This document shows, piece after piece, positions 54,732 through 62,896 of a stretch of DNA of 64,000 bases (the first letter of the stretch is position 1; each line of letters starts with the position of its first letter). The translations under genes and the position numbers were made by a program. The stretch covers positions 62,001 to 126,000 of the forward strand of contig CAXBLG010000002.1 in NCBI GenBank assembly GCA_963976395.1, given 5' to 3'. Origin of the DNA: UBA11612 sp963976395. Its GTDB lineage: Bacteria > Pseudomonadota > Alphaproteobacteria > Rhodospirillales > Rhodospirillaceae. Below the pieces are notes generated by a model. It had not been told where the DNA came from. It worked only from the letters and a program-made list of their open reading frames with translations, and made no database searches.

Positions 54732-55666
54732 ATACGCATCCGGCAACACCTGAGACGATTGCCGAAGGCGCGCGTATTCTTCGGGCCGGTGGCCTTGTCG
54801 CATTCCCAACGGAAACCGTTTACGGCCTGGGTGCGGACGCGACACAGCCCGATGCGGTTGCGCGCATATTCGAAGCTAAAGGCCGCCCGACCTTTAATCC
54901 TCTGATTGTTCATCTAGGTAGCGCGGACTGGATTACGGAAATCGCGAACCCTGACGACCGCTTCCACAAACTCGCACAAGCTTTTTGGCCGGGGCCTTTG
55001 TCACTGGTGCTTAAACAGGCAAACGGGTCGCCTATTGCTCAACTCGCGACAGCCGGGCTTGAAAGCATTGCCGTGCGATGTCCTATGGGCGTGATTGCCA
55101 ATGCACTCTTGAACGCTTCGGGCCGGCCGCTCGCCGCGCCCAGTGCCAACCGTTCAGGTGCCATCAGTCCAACACACGCAGATCATGTGGCGGAATCTCT
55201 TGGTAATAAAGTCGATCTCATTCTCGACGGTGGGCCATGCTCTATTGGTCTTGAATCGACGGTTCTCGACTTGACCACGGCGGAAGCCGTCATATTAAGG
55301 CCGGGTGCCATTACACCAGAGCAGATCAACGCCGTAATCGGCGCCGTCACAATGGCCGCGAGCACCGAGCATACGCCCAAATCACCAGGCCAAATGTTGA
55401 GCCATTACGCGCCCACATTACCACTTCGATTAAATGCAACGACAGTTGCGCCTCGGGAGGCCTACCTAGGATTTGGCCCCACAGCGGGGGCCACTCTCAA
55501 TCTCAGCGAGGGTGGCGATCTGTCGGAAGCTGCAACCAACCTGTTTGCCATGCTGCGATCACTAGATGACCCCCGCCGTTTCATCGCGATTGCAGCCGCG
55601 CCGGTTCCGGAAACCGGATTAGGCATTGCCATCAACGACCGACTGCGCCGCGCCGCGTTCCAATAA
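54728..55666 (+). CDS. L-threonylcarbamoyladenylate synthase (Sua5 type)
   Basis: Makes the threonylcarbamoyl-AMP used for t6A37 in ANN-decoding tRNAs. The YrdC domain (about 1-200) shows RAGGLVAFPTETVYGLGADA, AKGRPTFNPLIVH, and LAAPSANRSGAISPTHA; the linker SPGQMLSHYAP and a C-terminal Sua5 domain (about 220-312) follow. Start is the GTG overlapping the cysQ stop (GTGA). Preceded by an open extension of 44 codons that belongs to cysQ in another frame. Confidence 0.93.
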   Translation: MNTHPATPETIAEGARILRAGGLVAFPTETVYGLGADATQPDAVARIFEAKGRPTFNPLIVHLGSADWITEIANPDDRFHKLAQAFWPGPLSLVLKQANGSPIAQLATAGLESIAVRCPMGVIANALLNASGRPLAAPSANRSGAISPTHADHVAESLGNKVDLILDGGPCSIGLESTVLDLTTAEAVILRPGAITPEQINAVIGAVTMAASTEHTPKSPGQMLSHYAPTLPLRLNATTVAPREAYLGFGPTAGATLNLSEGGDLSEAATNLFAMLRSLDDPRRFIAIAAAPVPETGLGIAINDRLRRAAFQ

Positions 55667-55761
55667 CCACGGGAAGCCGATAAACCGCTGCAGAGACGTT
55701 GCCTTACGGCCACGTTTGGCCCATTTTGGCAACCAATACTATATCCTCGGAGCCCTCAAAC

Positions 55762-57189
55762 GTGCCTTTTGATTCAACACTCATGAGCCGTCTGCAAGAA
55801 ATTGTCGGCGCCGTTCATTGCATCACGGACGCCTCATCGATGGCGCCGTATCTCCACGAAGAGCGCGGCCTCTACACCAATAGCGCCGCCGCCGTGGTCG
55901 TAAGACCCGCATCCACAGCAGAGGTGGCCGCAGTTGTAGAGGCTTGCGCCAATGCCGATGTCTCCATCGTTCCGCAAGGCGGAAACACTGGGTTGTGCGG
56001 AGGTGCCACGGCCCGTGAAGACGGCAGCCAAGTAATCGTAAGCCTTGGGCGGATGAAGAAAGTCCGCGCCATAGATCCAATCAATTTCAACATCACCGTT
56101 GAAGCAGGCTGCATCCTTGCCGATATTCAGCGCACGGCGGCCGACCACAACAGTCTTTTTCCGCTCAGTCTTGCGGCCGAGGGAAGCTGCCAAATCGGTG
56201 GTAACCTCGCGACAAACGCCGGCGGTATTAACGTTCTACGGTACGGCAACGCGCGGGACTTGGTGCTCGGGCTTGAGGTCGTCTTGCCCGATGGCCGGAT
56301 TTGGAATGGTCTTAAGTCCTTAGGCAAGGACAACACCGGCTATGCTCTGCGCCACTGGTTTGTCGGCGCGGAAGGGACACTCGGAATCATTACCGCAGCC
56401 GTATTGAAACTTTTTCCCCGTCCGACAGAAACATCAACCGCACTCTGCGCGCTTAGCGACTTAGAGAGCGCGACCAAATTACTGAATTTGGCCCGCGCAT
56501 TGTCTGGAGACGCGGTTACCGCCTTTGAACTCATTCCGCGAACCGGATTGGAGATGTGTGCAAACCATATTGCAGGTGTCACTGACCCTTTCGCCGCACC
56601 CTACGCTTGGTATGTATTGATAGAACTCTCAACTTCGCGGCCCGACGCAGCAATCCGGCCGAGCTTTGATGCGGTGCTAGAAAAGGCATTCGAGGACGGA
56701 CTCATTGCCGATGCGGTGATTGCTGAGAGTCTGGATCAATCACAGTCTTTGTGGCGCATTCGGGAGTCCATACCCGAAGCGCAGAAATATGAAGGCGGAA
56801 GCATCAAGCACGATGTGTCTGTACCGGTTTCCCGCGTTCCTGAATTTATTACCAAGGGCACGGACATCATTGCCAATCAGTTTCCAGGTGCGCGGCCCGT
56901 TCCATTTGGGCATTTGGGAGATGGCAACATTCACTTCAACATCTCCCAGCCCATAGGCACCGACAAAGCCGCGTATCTCGCGCGGTGGACAGAGATGAAC
57001 CGAGCAATTCATGATTTAGTTGTGTCCATGGACGGTTCTTTTTCGGCTGAACACGGCATTGGTAAGCTCAAGGTCGAGGAGATGCGCCACTATAAAGACC
57101 CGGTCGAACTGGACCTTATGGCCCGCATTAAACGAGCAATTGACCCAAAAAACCTAATGAATCCCGGGAAAGTGGTCGATCTAGGATAA
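55762..57189 (+). CDS. FAD-linked oxidase (D-2-hydroxyacid dehydrogenase type)
   Basis: A ~475-residue flavoprotein of the FAD_binding_4/oxidase-C family (D-lactate, D-2-hydroxyglutarate or glycolate-type). The PCMH FAD site is VPQGGNTGLCGGA and EGSCQIGGNLATNAGGINVLRYG; the C-terminal domain carries HLGDGNIHFNIS and SAEHGIGKLK. The GTG at 55762 has CGGAG nine bases before; an ATG at 55699 is also possible. It is adjacent to the Sua5 gene, a common alphaproteobacterial pairing. Substrate not predictable. Confidence 0.9.
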   Translation: MPFDSTLMSRLQEIVGAVHCITDASSMAPYLHEERGLYTNSAAAVVVRPASTAEVAAVVEACANADVSIVPQGGNTGLCGGATAREDGSQVIVSLGRMKKVRAIDPINFNITVEAGCILADIQRTAADHNSLFPLSLAAEGSCQIGGNLATNAGGINVLRYGNARDLVLGLEVVLPDGRIWNGLKSLGKDNTGYALRHWFVGAEGTLGIITAAVLKLFPRPTETSTALCALSDLESATKLLNLARALSGDAVTAFELIPRTGLEMCANHIAGVTDPFAAPYAWYVLIELSTSRPDAAIRPSFDAVLEKAFEDGLIADAVIAESLDQSQSLWRIRESIPEAQKYEGGSIKHDVSVPVSRVPEFITKGTDIIANQFPGARPVPFGHLGDGNIHFNISQPIGTDKAAYLARWTEMNRAIHDLVVSMDGSFSAEHGIGKLKVEEMRHYKDPVELDLMARIKRAIDPKNLMNPGKVVDLG

Positions 57190-57360
57190 TCCGAATCCAC
57201 CTCTCCGCTGTTTTCAACCGCAACGCGGAAAACAACGCGCAAATTATTCCTGTGTGTGCTATCAATAAAGCTCGTTCGAACCCTATAAAGCATCGTGACT
57301 TCAGAGGGTTAAGAGGTTCTCGGGCATTAATTATTTTCTGCTTCTGTAGGAGTTACACAC

Positions 57361-58437
57361 ATGAGCAAACTAAACCGTCGGCTCTTGGCAATGGTTGCCG
57401 CCGCCGCCGTATCGTCACCTGCTATCGCAGCCGATGAACAAGGCCCGTACATCGCCCTCGGCTTCGGTCTTCACGAAGCGGGAAACTCAAACGTCAGCGC
57501 CGAGAGCCCGCTGGGCAGCGCTGCGGTTCAAAACCGCGTCACGTTCGACTCTGGCTGGGCTACTCACGGTGCAGTCGGCTACAAGTGGCCGCAGAGTTTC
57601 CGCAGTGAATTCGAGGTCGGCTACCGTAACACCACGGTTGGAACCGTTTCGGGCGCTGCATGGCTGGGCCGGCAAAGCGCTGTCACGCTCATGGGCAACT
57701 TATTGTTTGACGTTGGTACGGGCACGCTATTTCAACCCTATGTCGGCGGCGGCGTGGGTCTCGCCATTACAAAATGGGACGGCGTCCGCGCAGCCGGCAC
57801 TCCGACGTTCGCCGATCGCAGTTCTAAATTTCAATGGCAAGGTATTGTTGGCGTTACGGTGCCGCTGCGTGAACGGCTCGCGCTGTATGTCGATTATCGT
57901 TACGCCAATAGCCTAAACAACAGGTTCGATAGCGCTCCCGCGGGCGCTCGTATCAGCGACCACGGCGACACAAGCCACAACGTGTTCCTCGGTCTGCGCT
58001 ATACTTTTGGCAAGAAGGAAGAACCGGCCGCTGCTCCGCCGCCGCCGCCTCCTCCGCCACCACCACCGCCGCCAGCACCCAAGGCCGCACCACCGCCGCC
58101 GCCAGTGCCGCAGAACTTCTTGGTCTTTTTTGATTTCGACAGTTCAAATCTTCGCGCCGATGCGGAAAAGATCGTAATGGAAGCAGCCGAGTACACCAGA
58201 AAATCGGGCAAGTCGGTGATCACTGCAACCGGACATGCGGACACATCCGGATCTGCGGCTTATAACTTGGGGCTATCGGAACGGCGCGCACAGGCCGTGA
58301 AGAAAGCTCTGCTCGCCCACGGCTTCTCGGAAGCCGAGATTATTGTGTTACACAAAGGCGAGTCCGATCCGCTGGTCGCAACAGGTGACGGGGTTAAAGA
58401 ACCTCAAAACCGCCGCGTTGAAATCATAATGGAATAA
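57361..58437 (+). CDS. OmpA-family outer membrane protein
   Basis: A 358-residue protein: signal peptide (LLAMVAAAAVSSPAIAA), an eight-stranded barrel (about 27-215; GPYIALGFGLHEAGNSN ... HNVFLGLRYTFGK), a proline-rich linker of two runs (about 222-253), and an OmpA-C peptidoglycan-binding domain with FFDFDSSNLRADAEKIV, GHADTSGSAAYNLGLSERRA and NRRVEIIM. An ATG with TAGGAG is used. Monocistronic, ended by a long hairpin. It ties the outer membrane to the wall. Confidence 0.95.
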   Translation: MSKLNRRLLAMVAAAAVSSPAIAADEQGPYIALGFGLHEAGNSNVSAESPLGSAAVQNRVTFDSGWATHGAVGYKWPQSFRSEFEVGYRNTTVGTVSGAAWLGRQSAVTLMGNLLFDVGTGTLFQPYVGGGVGLAITKWDGVRAAGTPTFADRSSKFQWQGIVGVTVPLRERLALYVDYRYANSLNNRFDSAPAGARISDHGDTSHNVFLGLRYTFGKKEEPAAAPPPPPPPPPPPPPAPKAAPPPPPVPQNFLVFFDFDSSNLRADAEKIVMEAAEYTRKSGKSVITATGHADTSGSAAYNLGLSERRAQAVKKALLAHGFSEAEIIVLHKGESDPLVATGDGVKEPQNRRVEIIME

Positions 58438-58441
58438 GAGA

Positions 58442-58482
58442 ATGAATCGCCGCGAGCTTAACAACTGCTCGCGGCGATTCAT
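58442..58482 (+). terminator. Long hairpin after the OmpA-family gene
   Basis: A perfect 16-bp inverted repeat (ATGAATCGCCGCGAGC at 58442-58457, GCTCGCGGCGATTCAT at 58467-58482, 9-base loop) starts five bases after the stop. It lacks a T run, so it may stabilise the mRNA 3' end or act in Rho-dependent termination. The converging gene ends 50 bases away. Confidence 0.7.
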
Positions 58483-58532
58483 CGTTCCTAAAGGGCGGGC
58501 CGACTAGCGCCAACATCACTACCCCAATATCA

Positions 58533-59030
58533 CTATCCGTTTTTTTCTCCCGAAACGGTCTTTTTGCAGGCTGGTGGCCGCGCCACAGACTTGATCGAAT
58601 TGATGGCCGCAATTTTTGCAATGTCTAGCGGCGCCTGCTCCAGTGACCAGAATAGATTCCACGCTTGATTACAAAAAGACGTCGGGTTTTCAGCTCGGCG
58701 TAAACCTGCGGCGTTTGCCAAATCCGTCACGTGTTGATTGATCGCGCTCTGTCCACCGCCGGCCCGCACAAAATATCTGATTAAACGATCTCCCGCATCC
58801 ATCAGATAAGGCCGAAAACGAGTCACGAATTCGTTGTAGGCATCCCGTTGATTGCAGGCGAGCGCTGCGACCATAAACCGGCTTTGAAGGTGCCGCACGT
58901 CGAACGCAGCGTCTTCATCGGGCGTTACACATGGTAACGGGTCCGCGGCCCATACGACCGTCGGCGCAGACCCTGCTGCCAAAAAAACAAAGAGGGCCAA
59001 TCCAACAGTTTGTGCATATAGACGCCTCAT
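58533..59030 (-). CDS. Hypothetical periplasmic protein
   Basis: A 165-residue protein with signal peptide (RLYAQTVGLALFVFLAAG) and four cysteines in the mature part, as two likely pairs (LPCVTP / ALACNQRD and TSFCNQAW / PPACKK). The segment LQSRFMVAALACNQRDAYNE then FVTRFRPYL recalls a conserved alphaproteobacterial family without known function. The start at MRRLYAQTV has GAGGGAG upstream. Converges on the OmpA hairpin. Confidence 0.72.
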   Translation of the reverse strand: MRRLYAQTVGLALFVFLAAGSAPTVVWAADPLPCVTPDEDAAFDVRHLQSRFMVAALACNQRDAYNEFVTRFRPYLMDAGDRLIRYFVRAGGGQSAINQHVTDLANAAGLRRAENPTSFCNQAWNLFWSLEQAPLDIAKIAAINSIKSVARPPACKKTVSGEKNG

Positions 59031-59330
59031 CACGTCTCCCTCGCTCTTAGGCCGGGGCCACATTAAATCAGCGCCAGGTGTCTTGCAATTCCGCCCACCG
59101 GCTGCAGTGGCTTGCAGCGCGCCCCTGTTAATGCGCCGAGCCTCGTCACCACTGTTTGACATAATCTGCCAAAAACTTTTCTAGACCAACTGCAAATAGC
59201 GACTACCCATCAAATCTCTGGGCAACATAGTGAACTGCCACAAACTTCATTTCACATTCACCGCTATCTTCCGAGCGCCCTGCGCATCAGGTCGCGTACT
59301 CGGCGCTGGTTTCAAAACCCTACACAACAC
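59031..59330. other. Divergent intergenic region
   Basis: About 300 bases between two divergent genes. No coding frame with support. A TTGACA lies near 59157 on the plus strand without a good -10 partner. It holds the promoters of the periplasmic-protein gene (minus) and lptF (plus). Confidence 0.45.
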
Positions 59331-59336
59331 TATAAT
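59331..59336 (+). promoter_or_regulatory. -10 box just before lptF (leaderless start likely)
   Basis: A perfect TATAAT at 59331-59336 lies only eight bases before the lptF ATG (59345). Transcription starting ~7 bases downstream would begin at or within two bases of the ATG, and no Shine-Dalgarno sequence is present. The -35 region is weak. Confidence 0.6.
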
Positions 59337-59344
59337 CTAGCGCG

Positions 59345-60475
59345 ATGTCAGGCATCACTTCGTATATATTTCGGCAGCTCATCATTGGCACCGTCCTGGT
59401 GAGTGTCGCTTTGGCGTTTATCGTCTGGCTAACTCAGTCTTTGCCGTTTTTGCAATTTGTCATTAACAAGGGGCTAGGCATCGGCACGTGGCTCAAGCTT
59501 ACAACGCTCCTGCTGCCCTGGTTCGTGTCAGTCATATTACCAGCAGCCTTATTTTTTGTTGTGCTGTTTGTTTACAATAAACTTTCGGCGGACCGGGAAT
59601 TAGTTGTCGTTCAATCTGCCGGCGTCAGCCTTTGGGGCATCGCTTCCCCTGCTCTGTTAAGTGCGATCGTTGTTATGATTGTCGGATACAGTTTAACCTT
59701 ATTCGTCGTGCCCGAAACCCACCGGTCATTTAAAGAACTACAATGGTCCATTCGGAATGATGTTTCCCAGATCCTGTTGCGGGAAGGCGCATTCAATCAA
59801 TTGGCAAATGAACTCACAGTCTATATTCGTGACCGGGGACAGAGCGGCGAATTGCGCGGAATTCTTGTCCACGACACGAGAAACGCGCCCAATAATGTAA
59901 CCTTAATGGCCGAGCGCGGCATGATCGTCAGCGACAGCGGAAAGCCCAAGATTCTACTGGCCAATGGAAGCCGTCAGGAATTAGAACAAGGCTCAGGTGA
60001 GCTATCGGTCTTATATTTCGACAGTTATTCTTTGGATTTTGGATCACTATCGCGTAGTACCGAGGATCGATTTGCAGACAACCGTGAACGGAATACGCGT
60101 GAATTGCTCAACATTTCGGAAGCGGACGGTGTCACTGCAATCAACGTCTCCCGCATGAGAGCGGAAGCGCACCAGAGAATCGTATCGCCTCTTGCACCTG
60201 TCGGTTACACCATCGTGGCTTTGATATTTCTTTTACGCGGCAGTTTCGACCGTCGGGGTCAAACCGGCCGAATTGTTGCGGCTATACTGACCGTTGTAAC
60301 CTTGCAGGCCATCAGCCTGGGAGCGGCCAATGTGGCGTCACAATCAACGTCGCTTGTCGCGCTGATGTATCTTGCCGCCATAGCCCCTATTGTCATTGGC
60401 TTTGCCATCCTCGGCGCGCCGCGGTGGCCGTCGGCCCGACGGCACGCGCCGTCCTTGGATGCCGGCGCGGCATAA
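59345..60475 (+). CDS. lptF: LPS export ABC transporter permease LptF
   Basis: Inner-membrane permease of the LptB2FG complex that extracts LPS, 376 residues. YjgP/YjgQ family features: N-terminal TM helix FRQLIIGTVLVSVALAFIVW, AADRELVVVQSAGVSLW-type cytosolic coupling helix (SADRELVVVQSAGVS), a periplasmic beta-jellyroll (about 125-265) and three C-terminal helices. The LptF versus LptG choice follows position and the SxDRELV motif. Only 10 bases separate it from lptD; no lptG is in between. Confidence 0.9.
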   Translation: MSGITSYIFRQLIIGTVLVSVALAFIVWLTQSLPFLQFVINKGLGIGTWLKLTTLLLPWFVSVILPAALFFVVLFVYNKLSADRELVVVQSAGVSLWGIASPALLSAIVVMIVGYSLTLFVVPETHRSFKELQWSIRNDVSQILLREGAFNQLANELTVYIRDRGQSGELRGILVHDTRNAPNNVTLMAERGMIVSDSGKPKILLANGSRQELEQGSGELSVLYFDSYSLDFGSLSRSTEDRFADNRERNTRELLNISEADGVTAINVSRMRAEAHQRIVSPLAPVGYTIVALIFLLRGSFDRRGQTGRIVAAILTVVTLQAISLGAANVASQSTSLVALMYLAAIAPIVIGFAILGAPRWPSARRHAPSLDAGAA

Positions 60476-60485
60476 AACGTATGCG

Positions 60486-62735
60486 ATGACAGACGTACTT
60501 TATCAATTTCACACTGGCCGTGCAGGCAGCCTGAACGGACGACCCCGCCACCGCCGTGCGGCGGCGATAATCCTTGCATCGACTGCGCTCACGTTCGCGT
60601 GGACTTTAATTGGAGCTATCCCAGTCGCGGCGCAAGAGACCGGTGTACAAACGCTGCTCTCGACGGAACGCGATGAACACTCATTGCTGCTGGCTGATGA
60701 AATTCAGTATGACGCGGATGCAGATACGGTTACGGCATCCGGCAAGGTTGAGATACAACGCGGTGCACGCATACTGCTAGCCGATAGCATCGTTTACAAT
60801 CAGACGACTGACATCGCCAAAGCGACCGGCAACGTTTCGATTTTGGATGATACGGGAACGGTATTCTTTTTCGAAAGCATTGAAATTACTGGCGACCTAA
60901 AAGAAGGGCTCGCGCGCGAGGTGCGGGTCCTGCTGTCCGACGGCTCGCGTATGACCAGCCGCACATTTCTTCGCCGTCCGGACGGAATCGCCGAATTGCA
61001 CGAAACCGCTTACACAGCCTGCGACAGCTGCGAAGGAAACGAACCGTTTTGGCAAATCAAGGCTGATCGCGTCCGTTACGATTCCGACGAAGAAATGGTC
61101 TATTACCGCAATGCGTGGCTTGAACTGGCCGGCGTCCCTGTTTTTTACACGCCATACCTCGCGCATCCCGACCCGACGGCAGGATCGAAAAGCGGCTTGC
61201 TTCTGCCGACTATCGGTGGTGGGCGGAATTTAGGTGTTGCCTATCAGCAGCCCTACTTTTTTGCCATCGCACCGGACAAAGACGCAACCCTCACCCCCTT
61301 CCTCACCTCTAGCGCCGGCAACGGGGCGACCGGTGAATACCGGCAGGATTTTCGGCAAGGGCGGGTGCGGTTATTCGGCAGTTTGATGGGTGGAGATCCT
61401 GAATTAAACGAAGATGTTCGCGGGCATATCGATGGGTGGGCGCGCTTTGATATAAACAAACATTGGCGCGTGGGTACCGACGTCAATTTGGCGACAGACC
61501 GCACCTTTTTGCGCCGCTACAGCTTCGATGCACCAACGTGGTTGACGACAAACGCGTTTGCCGAGCGGTTTTCCAAGAATACATACTTCTCAGCCAACGC
61601 TTACTACTTTCAACGGCAACGGTTGCCGATTGCCAAGGGCTCAGTGCCCATAGTCGCGCCGGTTCTAGATTTTAATTACACCAGCGACCCGGGATTTCTC
61701 GGCGGCTATTGGGATGTCGATGCAAACGGTCTGGTTATCGTTCGCGAAGACGGGACCGACACCAATCGACTATCGACAAAAGTAGGCTGGAACCTACCGG
61801 GGACAACGTCCTTTGGCGCATTATACACATTTCGGGCCAGCGTCCGCGCCGATGGATACTACGTTCGCGACTTCGAACGCCCTGTTCAAGGCGATGTGTT
61901 CACAGGAACCGTTGGCCGCTTTGTGCCCGAAGCCTCTCTGGAATGGCGGATGCCTTTCGTCAACGATCAATGGGGCATTCATCAGGTGCTTGAACCTATT
62001 GTTATGGGGGTCGTTAGCCCCATCGGCCTCAACTACGACAGCATCCCGAACGAAGACAGTCTGGATTTAGAATTTGACGACACCAATCTGTTCCAGAGCC
62101 AGCGGTTCGCGGGTCTCGACCGCGTTGAATCGGGCCCCCGCATCAATTACGGGCTACGCTGGTCCGCATACAACGGGCAAGGCGGGACGGTTTCGGCTTT
62201 GGTTGGGCAAGTGTACCGGTTCCACGACGATCCGGCTTTTTCACCCTTATCGGGCCTGGACGGACACCTGTCCGATTATGTTGGCCGCATTGATGTTTCG
62301 CCCCACCCGTATGTGAGCCTGCAATACAGATTCAGACTCGACAAAAAGACGCTGGCCAACCGGCGCAGCGAAGTCAGCGCAGCGATCGGGCCAAGTTTGC
62401 TTCGCCTCCGTGCCAATTATGTTTTTCTGGAAGCAGACACATCACCTACGAGCCCAGGCGATACCGAAGAACTTTATGTGTCGCTGTCCAGCCGCCTTTC
62501 GCGCAATTGGAGCGTAATGGCCAGCCACCGGGAGAATTTAGGACCCGGCGGAGGCGGAATCCGCACCAATCTAGGTCTTACCTATGAAGATGAGTGCGTT
62601 ATCATCGGCCTTGATGTCGCCAATGACAGCACTCAGGACCGTGACTTCCGGCAGGGCGTGTCGGTGCTGTTTCGCATTAACCTAAAGACCATTGGGGACA
62701 TTAGTTTCAATACGGACATCGGCGCCCGCAGATAG
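60486..62735 (+). CDS. lptD: LPS-assembly protein LptD
   Basis: Outer-membrane LPS translocon, 749 residues from the ATG at 60486. Signal region AAAIILASTALTFAW, then an OstA/LptA-like jellyroll (DEIQYDADADTVTASGKVEI) and a large C-terminal barrel (GRNLGVAYQQPYFFAIAP onward). Cysteines at YTACDSCEGN and near the C-terminus (EDECVIIG) fit the inter-domain disulfides needed for function. It is followed by surA, as usual. Confidence 0.93.
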   Translation: MTDVLYQFHTGRAGSLNGRPRHRRAAAIILASTALTFAWTLIGAIPVAAQETGVQTLLSTERDEHSLLLADEIQYDADADTVTASGKVEIQRGARILLADSIVYNQTTDIAKATGNVSILDDTGTVFFFESIEITGDLKEGLAREVRVLLSDGSRMTSRTFLRRPDGIAELHETAYTACDSCEGNEPFWQIKADRVRYDSDEEMVYYRNAWLELAGVPVFYTPYLAHPDPTAGSKSGLLLPTIGGGRNLGVAYQQPYFFAIAPDKDATLTPFLTSSAGNGATGEYRQDFRQGRVRLFGSLMGGDPELNEDVRGHIDGWARFDINKHWRVGTDVNLATDRTFLRRYSFDAPTWLTTNAFAERFSKNTYFSANAYYFQRQRLPIAKGSVPIVAPVLDFNYTSDPGFLGGYWDVDANGLVIVREDGTDTNRLSTKVGWNLPGTTSFGALYTFRASVRADGYYVRDFERPVQGDVFTGTVGRFVPEASLEWRMPFVNDQWGIHQVLEPIVMGVVSPIGLNYDSIPNEDSLDLEFDDTNLFQSQRFAGLDRVESGPRINYGLRWSAYNGQGGTVSALVGQVYRFHDDPAFSPLSGLDGHLSDYVGRIDVSPHPYVSLQYRFRLDKKTLANRRSEVSAAIGPSLLRLRANYVFLEADTSPTSPGDTEELYVSLSSRLSRNWSVMASHRENLGPGGGGIRTNLGLTYEDECVIIGLDVANDSTQDRDFRQGVSVLFRINLKTIGDISFNTDIGARR

Positions 62736-62896
62736 AGGCCTGCGTATCGCCTATCCCAAGCCAACCGGCTAAAAAACATATAGGGTATTGAATAGTAAGT
62801 ATAAATTCTTAGAGTCCCTATCTGGTTTTCGCCATGGTTCCCGCGTATGTTACGGCGCCGTTGCAAGCCTTACGGTCCCTTACCCGAAAGAAAGCG

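Noticed and set aside
58021..58110. CCG/GCC-rich tract as a tandem DNA repeat or CRISPR-like array
   Set aside because: It encodes the proline-rich linker of the OmpA-family protein; no spacer-repeat pattern is present. No CRISPR array was found in the window.
57999..58244. Glycine-rich minus-strand frame opposite the OmpA linker
   Set aside because: Its Gly runs are simply the complement of the Pro codons in the linker of the real gene.
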